A stretch of 64,000 bases of DNA, from positions 1 through 64,000 of the forward strand of contig CAMWLJ010000002.1 of NCBI GenBank assembly GCA_947175055.1, written 5' to 3'. Source of the stretch: an uncultured Lachnospiraceae bacterium. GTDB taxonomy: Bacteria; Bacillota; Clostridia; Lachnospirales; Lachnospiraceae. The notes beneath the pieces were generated by a model. It ran no database searches, had not been told where the DNA came from, and worked only from the letters and a program-made list of their open reading frames with translations. Numbering within the stretch: the first letter of the stretch is position 1; the number at the start of each line of letters is the position of its first letter. The position numbers and the translations under genes were made by a program. Of this stretch, positions 35,727 through 42,948 are shown one piece after another.

Positions 35727-35951
35727 TCAACATGCTACTGCATATTTCTTCAGATATTTCTCGAAATCTTCATCATATCCGTTAACGGATACTGTCAAAA
35801 CCTGATTAAAATTGAGCCCTAACACGCCGAGAATTGACTTTGCATCTACGATAAATCTGTTGTAGGAAATATCTACATCAAAAACGCATTTTGTAGCCGC
35901 AGAAACAAAGTCCTTCACTTCTTCCGGTCTTAATTTAATTCTGTGTTGCAT
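35727..35951 (-). CDS. HPr-like protein without the phosphorylated histidine
   Basis: A 74-residue protein of HPr fold: IVDAKSILGVLGLN is the hallmark segment, and S39 in AKSI matches regulatory Ser46 of HPr. The active-site loop, normally GLHARPA with His15, reads IKLRPEEV (5-12); no histidine is present there. It therefore cannot carry PTS phosphate, but could still be a target of HPr kinase or act as a regulator like Crh, which also lacks His15 but has Gln there. AAGGAGG precedes ATG 35951; upstream in-frame codons have no site. It has its own strong promoter, leader palindrome and terminator. Confidence 0.82.
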   Translation of the reverse strand: MQHRIKLRPEEVKDFVSAATKCVFDVDISYNRFIVDAKSILGVLGLNFNQVLTVSVNGYDEDFEKYLKKYAVAC

Positions 35952-36021
35952 AGCAATCCTCCTTTCCAGCTCAGCCCGCAGATTAAGCGCAGGCACTGAT
36001 CTACCTTCACTTTACTTTCCA

Positions 36022-36038
36022 GTCATGTATGACATGAC
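36022..36038. promoter_or_regulatory. Leader palindrome before the HPr-like gene
   Basis: GTCATGT-ATG-ACATGAC is a perfect 7-bp inverted repeat with a 3-nt loop, in the transcribed leader about 70 bases before the start codon. It could be an operator or an RNA hairpin. Confidence 0.4.
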
Positions 36039-36076
36039 ACATAGAGAAATTGTCAACTTTCTCCTCGTTTGAGATG

Positions 36077-36104
36077 ATTATACACTTTTTCCATTGTTTG
36101 TAAA
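36077..36104 (-). promoter_or_regulatory. Promoter of the HPr-like gene
   Basis: On the minus strand, TTTACA (36104-36099) and a perfect TATAAT (36082-36077) are spaced by 16 bases. The 35952-36283 gap holds this promoter, the leader palindrome at 36022-36038 and AT-rich sequence between the promoter and the DUF4130 stop codon. Confidence 0.75.
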
Positions 36105-36283
36105 GAGGTTGTTTCTTTGCCAAAAATCCACTCCTTTGAGCATCACCGCAAAGATTTCTAACATCCTTACAAATTTGTTTTCCGCTCCTAAAAAAATTTG
36201 TATATTCTGTCTATTATGTCCAAATCAGACGATTTTTGGCGACCGCAAAATATTCACTTAACAGAAAACCTCCCATAATAAGT

Positions 36284-37075
36284 TCAGAAACCTTCACGAT
36301 TCATAAATTCCGTCATATACTCCTGGAAGCGCAACGGCAGCATCTGTTGCTGAAGGCGTTTGTTGCGCCGCTCTCTGATCGCTATCGTCTTGTGGAAAAG
36401 AGTAAACAGTTCCTGATACTGCTGCTCTTTGTCAGAATATTGCAAGGCCACCTGCTGTTCTTCTTCATTCCGCTCCACACCGGATACAAGATACCATTCC
36501 CTGCGTGCCGGGTGCACTCCAAATAACCCCCTGTTCTCATCATGGATCATGAAATCCTCCGGGGCAAGACGGTCGGCAAAATGCGGCATCACGAAAGGCA
36601 TCACATTATTCTCCGGACCGATCCTGGCATATAAAACACCCTGCTTCAACTCCTGAAATCTGATAAATTCCAATTCATGATGCACTTCATTAGCGGTACG
36701 CCTGGCAAGCGCAAAAGTCCTTGCTACATAAGGATTGCGCAGATTCTCCATGGTACTGCTGCCGTGGCCACATGTTATGCCGTCCACCACGGTATGATAG
36801 ACCGCATCTCCTTTGTCCGTCCCGTCGGAAGCCGCCGCACGACAGATGGCACCGTAAACATGTTCTCCCAGCCGTTCCTGCAATGTACGGACCACCTTCT
36901 CAGTCTTGCCAAAATCCGGCTGACTATGCAGGTACGTGGCAAACAATCTATAATTGTCCGCCTCTCCCACCTGCACATGCAGATGTTCATGCCCTTCCCG
37001 CAGGGCATATGCATCATAGATTGCCGTAAAGATTCCCTCCAAGGAGTCCTCACAGATAATATATTTCTCTTCCAT
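36284..37075 (-). CDS. DUF4130 family putative DNA metabolism protein
   Basis: A 263-residue protein of the DUF4130/TIGR03915 family, which is encoded next to a radical SAM protein of the TIGR03916 family and in some genomes is fused to a uracil-DNA glycosylase domain. The conserved region includes VMPFVMPHFADRLAPEDFMIHD and the FGVHP segment; the function is not established. It starts 52 bases after the radical SAM gene and has only a weak ribosome binding site (GTGGAA), which suggests dependence on upstream translation. It should share the SOS-type promoter of that gene. Confidence 0.85.
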   Translation of the reverse strand: MEEKYIICEDSLEGIFTAIYDAYALREGHEHLHVQVGEADNYRLFATYLHSQPDFGKTEKVVRTLQERLGEHVYGAICRAAASDGTDKGDAVYHTVVDGITCGHGSSTMENLRNPYVARTFALARRTANEVHHELEFIRFQELKQGVLYARIGPENNVMPFVMPHFADRLAPEDFMIHDENRGLFGVHPARREWYLVSGVERNEEEQQVALQYSDKEQQYQELFTLFHKTIAIRERRNKRLQQQMLPLRFQEYMTEFMNREGF

Positions 37076-37126
37076 AATATTCCACTATTCTTTCTCTGCG
37101 CCGCACACAGACTTATTTCTTCTTCC

Positions 37127-38542
37127 TCAGGCCGTATGCAATGCACTGTCTGCCTTACCGTTACCAGCCGCCTTACTATTACCGATCGTCTTACTGTTAT
37201 GCACATCGACAAAGTTCCTGGTCTCATCCAGCATCTGTCCCGCATCGAACAACGACATCTGCCGATAGGGCGTCCCATCCATTAAGAAGGGCAGCCGCTC
37301 CCCTTTGCCCATCTGGTTCTGATACGTCAGGTTCTGTACGATATATGTCTCATCCAGCTTCGTAGGATACATCATCCTGCCGCTGCACGTGATAAAGTAT
37401 AGCGCCCGTTTTAACACCACACCCATCTTCTTCAGGTCCTCAAAGGTCAGATTCCCGAAGCGTCTGGCGGTAACGATCCGCTTAGCGCTCTTAACGCCGA
37501 TTCCCGGGACACGCAGCAGCAGACGGTATTCCGCACGGTTGATCTCCACCGGAAATACCTCCAGATGCCGCACCGCCCAGTCTGCTTTCGGATCGATCGC
37601 CATATTGAAGTTCGGTCTCTCCTTTGTCAGCAGTTCATCCACCTTAAACCCATAAAACCGCAGCAGCCAGTCTGCCTGATAAAGCCTGTGCTCCCGCAAA
37701 AGCGGCGGTCCTGCCGTGATCGACGGCAGCTGCTTATCCTCATTCACATTCACGAAGGCAGAGTAATATACCCTCTTCAGGGAGAACTTCTCATACAAAC
37801 TCTCTGCCACCGACATAACCTGGTAGTCACTCTCCGGCAGCGCTCCCACGACCATCTGCGTAGACTGGCCGGCCTCGCAGAAATGAGGCGCATGTTTATA
37901 TAGCATAAGTTCGTTCTTATTCTCAGTGATACCGTTCTGAATCTGACGCATCGGTTTCAAGATTGTCTTACGATGCTTGTTGGGCGCCATCTCATGAAGC
38001 CCTTCTGCAGTCGCCATCTCCAGATTCACACTCATGCGGTCTGCCAGATAACCGGCTCTCTGTATCAACAGAGGATCCGCTCCCGGTATGGCTTTCACAT
38101 GAACGTATCCCTGAAACCTATGCACTGTCCGTAGCTTATGAACCGTCTCACAGATCAGTTCCATCGTATAATTAGGACTGTACAATATCCCTGAACTCAA
38201 AAACAGACCTTCTATATAATTACGTCTGTAAAATTCCATCGTCAATTCACACACTTCATCCGGTGTAAAGGAAGCCCGCGGCACGTCATTGGATCTCCTG
38301 TTGATACAATACCGACAATCATAGATGCATTCGTTGGTAAACAGTATCTTTAATAAGGAAATACATCTGCCATCCGCACCAAAGCTGTGGCAAAGGCCTG
38401 CCGCCACGGTATTGCCTAATCCGGTACCGTCATTCTTCCGTGAAGAGCCGCTGGAGCTGCAGGATACATCATACTTTGCCGCATCTGCCAATATCTTCAA
38501 TTTATCCATCAGCGACATCTGCGGCGATAACTTAACTTCCAT
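37127..38542 (-). CDS. Radical SAM protein, putative DNA modification or repair (TIGR03916 type)
   Basis: A 471-residue radical SAM enzyme. The cluster-binding motif is C72-x3-C76-x2-C79 (NECIYDCRYC). After the radical SAM barrel, a helix-hairpin-helix DNA-binding motif (RVPGIGVKSAKRIV, near 345) is seen, as in DNA repair enzymes. Family members are described as putative DNA modification/repair proteins linked to uracil-DNA glycosylase domains; the reaction is unknown. I start at ATG 38542, preceded by AAGGTGG; a GTG at 38554 with AAGGAG is an alternative. The C-terminus (about 455-471) is low in complexity. The promoter is bracketed by two LexA-type boxes. Confidence 0.88.
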   Translation of the reverse strand: MEVKLSPQMSLMDKLKILADAAKYDVSCSSSGSSRKNDGTGLGNTVAAGLCHSFGADGRCISLLKILFTNECIYDCRYCINRRSNDVPRASFTPDEVCELTMEFYRRNYIEGLFLSSGILYSPNYTMELICETVHKLRTVHRFQGYVHVKAIPGADPLLIQRAGYLADRMSVNLEMATAEGLHEMAPNKHRKTILKPMRQIQNGITENKNELMLYKHAPHFCEAGQSTQMVVGALPESDYQVMSVAESLYEKFSLKRVYYSAFVNVNEDKQLPSITAGPPLLREHRLYQADWLLRFYGFKVDELLTKERPNFNMAIDPKADWAVRHLEVFPVEINRAEYRLLLRVPGIGVKSAKRIVTARRFGNLTFEDLKKMGVVLKRALYFITCSGRMMYPTKLDETYIVQNLTYQNQMGKGERLPFLMDGTPYRQMSLFDAGQMLDETRNFVDVHNSKTIGNSKAAGNGKADSALHTA

Positions 38543-38667
38543 AATAGATTCCACCTTATCTCCTTACTCAAACCTCATATCAGTCCCTGCACGGATATCA
38601 GTGCAACGTGAGGTATCAGTAGTCTCATTATTCCATTGTCAGATCAATCCCCATAAATGACCCGATA

Positions 38668-38681
38668 AGAACATGTGTTCT
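38668..38681. promoter_or_regulatory. LexA-type SOS box, promoter-proximal
   Basis: GAAC-ATGT-GTTC at 38669-38680 matches the Gram-positive LexA (DinR) consensus GAAC-RNRY-GTTY at every position. It lies about 14-27 bases downstream of the -10 of the radical SAM promoter, where a bound repressor would block elongation or initiation. Confidence 0.7.
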
Positions 38682-38694
38682 TTCCTGTAAACCT

Positions 38695-38723
38695 ATCCTA
38701 ACATAGAAAGCAGTATATTGCAA
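38695..38723 (-). promoter_or_regulatory. Promoter of the radical SAM/DUF4130 pair
   Basis: On the minus strand, TTGCAA (38723-38718) and TAGGAT (38700-38695) are spaced by 17 bases. LexA-type boxes flank it on both sides. The 38543-38845 gap holds this promoter, the two boxes and the short asnA leader. Confidence 0.55.
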
Positions 38724-38732
38724 TAGTTTTCT

Positions 38733-38746
38733 CGAACATTTGTTTG
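38733..38746. promoter_or_regulatory. LexA-type SOS box, upstream of the -35
   Basis: CGAAC-ATTT-GTTTG matches the Gram-positive consensus CGAAC-RNRY-GTTYG with one mismatch in the spacer. It lies ten bases upstream of the radical SAM -35 element and is also about 100 bases upstream of asnA. Confidence 0.6.
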
Positions 38747-38845
38747 CTCTTGATTTCTTTCTTAAAAAGAAGTTAAATAGTAACTAGTACAACGAATATT
38801 ACGTATTCATTGTATTGGAATGAAAATATTAAAGTGAGGTTTTCT

Positions 38846-39856
38846 ATGGATAACTTAATGATCCCTAAAGATTACAGATCGGCGCTGAATCTGCATGATA
38901 CCCAGATTGGCATCAAGACTGTAAAGGACTTTTTCCAGGTGCTGTTGGCAGAAGAACTGCACCTGTTGCGTGTGTCTGCTCCGCTGTTCGTCGATCCGGC
39001 CTCCGGTCTCAACGATAACTTGAACGGCGTAGAGCGTCCGGTCTCTTTCGGTATCAAGGAACAAGGTGACGCACAGGCAGAGATCGTACACTCCCTGGCC
39101 AAATGGAAGCGTATGGCTCTGCAGAAATACGGTTTTTCTCACGGGGAAGGGCTCTACACCGATATGAGTGCTATCCGCCGGGATGAAACAACTGACAATA
39201 TCCACTCTATTTACGTAGACCAATGGGACTGGGAGAAGATCATCTCCCGTGAAGAGCGCACGATCGACTACCTACAGCAGACAGTCAGATCCGTATACAA
39301 AGTACTGCGCAAGACCGAGAAGTACATGGCGATCCGTTACGACTATATCAGCGAGATCCTGCCCCATGATATCTTCTTCATCACCACCCAGGAACTGGAA
39401 AACATGTTCCCCGACTATACGCCGAAAGAACGTGAATATTACATAACGAAGGCTAAAGGCGCCGTATGCCTTATGCAGATCGGGGATCTGTTGGAATCCG
39501 GTGAGAAGCATGACGGCCGTGCCCCGGACTATGATGACTGGGCCTTAAACGCCGATATTCTTGTCTATTATCCGGTACTCGATATCGCACTGGAACTGTC
39601 CTCCATGGGAATCCGCGTGGATAAGGAGGCCCTGCTTGGCCAGCTCGACAAAGCCGGGTGTCCGGAACGCGCCCAGCTGCCTTTTCAGAAAGCGATCTTG
39701 GACGAAGAACTGCCATATACCATCGGCGGCGGTATCGGACAGTCCCGTATCTGTATGTTCTTCCTGCGCAAGGCGCATATCGGAGAAGTACAGTCCTCCC
39801 TGTGGCCGGAAGACGTCGCAAAAGAAGCCCTTTCCAAAGGAATACAGCTCCTCTAG
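38846..39856 (+). CDS. asnA: Aspartate-ammonia ligase (asparagine synthetase A)
   Basis: A 336-residue AsnA, related to class II aminoacyl-tRNA synthetases. It forms asparagine from aspartate, ammonia and ATP. Family segments visible are FQVLLAEELHLLRVSAPLFV, GVERPVSFGIKE, AEIVHSLAKWKR near the first third, and GGGIGQSRICMFFL close to the C-terminus. Length is normal for the family. I start at ATG 38846, with GTGAGG six bases upstream; 12 in-frame codons lie before it. It is monocistronic and convergent with an AraC gene. Confidence 0.95.
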   Translation: MDNLMIPKDYRSALNLHDTQIGIKTVKDFFQVLLAEELHLLRVSAPLFVDPASGLNDNLNGVERPVSFGIKEQGDAQAEIVHSLAKWKRMALQKYGFSHGEGLYTDMSAIRRDETTDNIHSIYVDQWDWEKIISREERTIDYLQQTVRSVYKVLRKTEKYMAIRYDYISEILPHDIFFITTQELENMFPDYTPKEREYYITKAKGAVCLMQIGDLLESGEKHDGRAPDYDDWALNADILVYYPVLDIALELSSMGIRVDKEALLGQLDKAGCPERAQLPFQKAILDEELPYTIGGGIGQSRICMFFLRKAHIGEVQSSLWPEDVAKEALSKGIQLL

Positions 39857-39858
39857 TC

Positions 39859-39931
39859 ACTCCCCTCCCTGGTTCTCTTCTGATCTTGCGTGGGCATAAT
39901 GCACAAATTGCTCACGCATTCAGGGGGGAGT
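39859..39931. repeat. Large imperfect hairpin past asnA
   Basis: The outer arms ACTCCCC-TC-CCTG and CAGGGGGGAGT pair with a 2-nt bulge. An inner pair TGCGTG/CACGCA (39887-39892 against 39913-39918) extends the structure. It starts two bases after the asnA stop codon. No U tract follows, so termination is unproven. Confidence 0.5.
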
Positions 39932-39996
39932 CGACACACGGGAGCTTTTATGCATGATACCTTTTCACTGAGGGTAGAGAGCACCGGATAAACTTT

Positions 39997-40908
39997 CTAT
40001 CCGTCCGCCTTCCGCACCGCCGAAGGCGCAATACCGAACTTCTTCTTAAACAGCTTGCTGAAATGATAAGCATCATCATATCCCACTCGCGCTGCCACCT
40101 CCTGGATGCTTAACCTAGGTTCCGCCAGCAGCAGCTCCTTAGCCTTCTCCATCCGGATATCGATCAGGGAATGAATTGGTGTCTCCCCGGTCTCTGCCTT
40201 AAAGATCTTCGATATATAGAAAGGGCTTAAATACATGTTGCCCGCGATCTGGCCCAGCGAGATCTTCTGCGTGTAGTGCTCCTCGAAGTAATCCATGATC
40301 TTCTCTACCAGATATTTCCTGTTCACCGACTCGAAGGCATACTGCTCCATGGGCCGCTCCTTCCTGGGCAGCTCCTGTCCCCTGATAAAGAGCAGCAACA
40401 TCTGCAGAGCATAGGTCTTCATCATGAAATAACCGCCAAACCGCTCCGTCTCCTTCTCCGCTTCCATGGAAATGCAGAGTCTTCCAAGCTTCATCTTCAA
40501 CTCACCTGACGTGTGCAGGATAGGATCCTCCCCCGGCGTCGGCAGGCAGTTCCTCTCATATCCCCTCAGATTGATATCCGTCAAGCCTACATAGAATTCC
40601 ACTGCCGGGCCGCCGCTTGCGCTGACCAACGCCTGGTGATATTGACCGGCATTGATCAAGATCAGATCTCCTTCGCTGACCTCATAGACCCTGTCCTCGA
40701 TCCGATGGCGTCCTCTGCCAGACATCACATAGCAGAATTCCAGATATTCATGATTATGATAGTTCTTTTCATCCTCCCTGCGGATCCCTTTCCATGTAAA
40801 AAGAAAAGCAGGGTTAAAATCTTCCTGTAATAAATTTTCCTGTTCCCTCACAATATTCTCCATTCTGCCTGTCATAGTCTCCATACACCACAGACCGGCT
40901 CCCGTCAT
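39997..40908 (-). CDS. AraC family regulator with cupin domain
   Basis: A 303-residue regulator. The cupin sensor domain covers about 45-110 (YHNHEYLEFCYVMSGRGRHR). The AraC DNA-binding domain covers about 205-300, ending in YDDAYHFSKLFKKKFGIAPS. The start is unsure: ATG 40908 has a weak site, and ATG 40863 (MENIVREQ) is a reasonable alternative. It diverges from the ABC exporter genes across about 120 bases and may regulate them. A 6-bp hairpin (39985-40003) overlaps its stop codon. Confidence 0.85.
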   Translation of the reverse strand: MTGAGLWCMETMTGRMENIVREQENLLQEDFNPAFLFTWKGIRREDEKNYHNHEYLEFCYVMSGRGRHRIEDRVYEVSEGDLILINAGQYHQALVSASGGPAVEFYVGLTDINLRGYERNCLPTPGEDPILHTSGELKMKLGRLCISMEAEKETERFGGYFMMKTYALQMLLLFIRGQELPRKERPMEQYAFESVNRKYLVEKIMDYFEEHYTQKISLGQIAGNMYLSPFYISKIFKAETGETPIHSLIDIRMEKAKELLLAEPRLSIQEVAARVGYDDAYHFSKLFKKKFGIAPSAVRKADG

Positions 40909-41032
40909 CCCATCAAAAAAATAACAACATCTGACAGGCAGCCTGCAAGATAGTACATTTTCTTTTTACAACAAAATAATAAAATTAACAAGGGTTGTTT
41001 TGATAAAATTTCTAACCAGGGAGGATATTTTT

Positions 41033-42838
41033 ATGACACCGGTCAAATGGTTCTGGGGATTTCTGAAAAAATACAGTCTGCCGCTGTTCATCGGGCTGCT
41101 GATGACCACCGCGATCTCAGTTCTGTCCATCGTCAATCCGTATATTTCCGGACTGATCGTGGATGACGTGATCCGGGGCGGCGCCCTTGACAAGCTTCCG
41201 CAGCTGATCATGATCCTGCTTTCGGTAACACTTGTGCGGGGCGCCCTGCGTTTCGCTCATCAGGTCATCTTTGAAAGCTGCTCACAGGGTGTCCTCTACG
41301 ACATGCGCGACAAATTCTTCCGGCGGCTGCTGGTAGAGGATCTTGCTTTCTACAACAGGAAAAAGACAGGCGACCTGATGAGCCGCCAAACGGGTGACAT
41401 GGACGCTATCCGCCATTTTACGGCTTATATCATCTATGCCGTCTACGAGAATCTGTTGATGTTTGCCTTCGCACTGCTGATGATCTTTACGGTCAATGTT
41501 AAGCTGGCGCTGTGCATGCTCTTCGTCCTTCCTTTTACCGCGCTCACCACCGTGCGGCAGTCAAAAGAAGTGCGGCCCACCTTCGCCCGCATACGCAGCC
41601 GTTTCTCTTCCCTGAATTCTTTTGTGCAGGAAAATGTCAGCGGCAACCGGGTGGTAAAGGCCTTCGCCAAGGAAGACTTTGAGATCGAAAAATTTAATCG
41701 GGAGAACGACGCCTATCAGGAAGCACAGCTTGCCTCCTCCCGGGTGTGGATGAAATATCTTCCAGTGTTTGAAGTATTGTCCTATCTGCTCAACGTAGTG
41801 CTGATGTTCTACGGAGGCTATATGGTCATTCAGGGTGAGATCACCATGGGTAATCTGGTCACGGTGAACGGCTATCTTTGGATGCTCAATGTCCCCCTGC
41901 GGATGGCCGGCTGGTGGGTAAACGATATCCACCGTTTTCTCACTTCCGTGGAAAAGATTTACGACACCTATGTAGAAGAGCCCCGCATCAAAATGCCTTC
42001 CGCACCTGTCAAAAGCCGGCATTTCGAGGGAAATATAGAGTTCCGGAACGTCTCATACTCGGCGGACGGCGAAGACATCGTCAGAGATATCAGCTTCGCT
42101 GCCACCAAAGGGCAGACGATCGGTATCCTTGGCTCCACCGGTGCGGGCAAATCCACTCTCATGAATCTGCTCTGCCGTTTCGTGGATGCCGAAACCGGGC
42201 AAGTATTGGTGGACGGCGTCAATGTGAAGGATTTGGATCTCTACGAGCTGCGGGACAACATCGGTATGGCCATGCAGGATATCTTCCTGTTCTCAGATAC
42301 CATCGAAGGCAATATCGCCTACGGCCGGCCAAACTGTTCTTTTGAAGAGATACACGAGGCTGCTGTTATGGCAGATGCCAACCATTTCATCAAGGAAATG
42401 CCGGAAGGCTATGACACGATCGTGGGTGAGCGCGGCGTAGGACTGTCCGGCGGACAGAAGCAGCGTATTTCCCTGGCCCGGGCACTGCTCAAGAAACCAT
42501 CTATCCTGATCCTGGACGACACCACCTCCGCCGTGGATATGGAGACGGAGAGCTATATCCAGAGTCAGCTGAAAAAGTTAAACGGCCAGTGCACCGTCTT
42601 CGTGATCGCCTACCGTATTTCTTCCATCAAGGACGCGGATCTGATCCTTGTGATGGACAATGGCCGCATCATCGAGCGGGGCACCCATCAGGAGTTGTTA
42701 GCGCGAAACGGTTACTATGCCAGCGCTTTTAATCATCAGTACGGCGAGATCCCTTCGCCGGAGGAGATGCAGCGTGCAGGACTACAGCCCGGCGGCTCTG
42801 CCTCGGATGTTTCCCTGCGCACCGCTGCCCCGGCCTAG
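41033..42838 (+). CDS. ABC exporter half-transporter with degenerate ATP site
   Basis: A 601-residue type IV ABC exporter subunit: six membrane helices (about 15-320) then the ATPase domain. Walker A GSTGAGKS is at 367-374 and the signature LSGGQ at 471-475. Walker B reads LILDD, so the catalytic Glu is Asp (D496), and the switch His is Tyr (Y527 in IAYRIS). These are the changes seen on the inactive side of heterodimeric exporters such as TM287/288 and BmrCD. I start at ATG 41033 with GGGAGG upstream; 11 in-frame codons precede it. It is followed after 110 bases by its partner. Confidence 0.92.
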   Translation: MTPVKWFWGFLKKYSLPLFIGLLMTTAISVLSIVNPYISGLIVDDVIRGGALDKLPQLIMILLSVTLVRGALRFAHQVIFESCSQGVLYDMRDKFFRRLLVEDLAFYNRKKTGDLMSRQTGDMDAIRHFTAYIIYAVYENLLMFAFALLMIFTVNVKLALCMLFVLPFTALTTVRQSKEVRPTFARIRSRFSSLNSFVQENVSGNRVVKAFAKEDFEIEKFNRENDAYQEAQLASSRVWMKYLPVFEVLSYLLNVVLMFYGGYMVIQGEITMGNLVTVNGYLWMLNVPLRMAGWWVNDIHRFLTSVEKIYDTYVEEPRIKMPSAPVKSRHFEGNIEFRNVSYSADGEDIVRDISFAATKGQTIGILGSTGAGKSTLMNLLCRFVDAETGQVLVDGVNVKDLDLYELRDNIGMAMQDIFLFSDTIEGNIAYGRPNCSFEEIHEAAVMADANHFIKEMPEGYDTIVGERGVGLSGGQKQRISLARALLKKPSILILDDTTSAVDMETESYIQSQLKKLNGQCTVFVIAYRISSIKDADLILVMDNGRIIERGTHQELLARNGYYASAFNHQYGEIPSPEEMQRAGLQPGGSASDVSLRTAAPA

Positions 42839-42948
42839 CATACTTCCTGCAAAGCTGCACTGTAACACTCATAATGCCAGTCTTTATCGCATCCCCCACT
42901 GCTTGCGGCGAGGCAACGACTTAATCATAGAAGAAGGAGTACATATAC

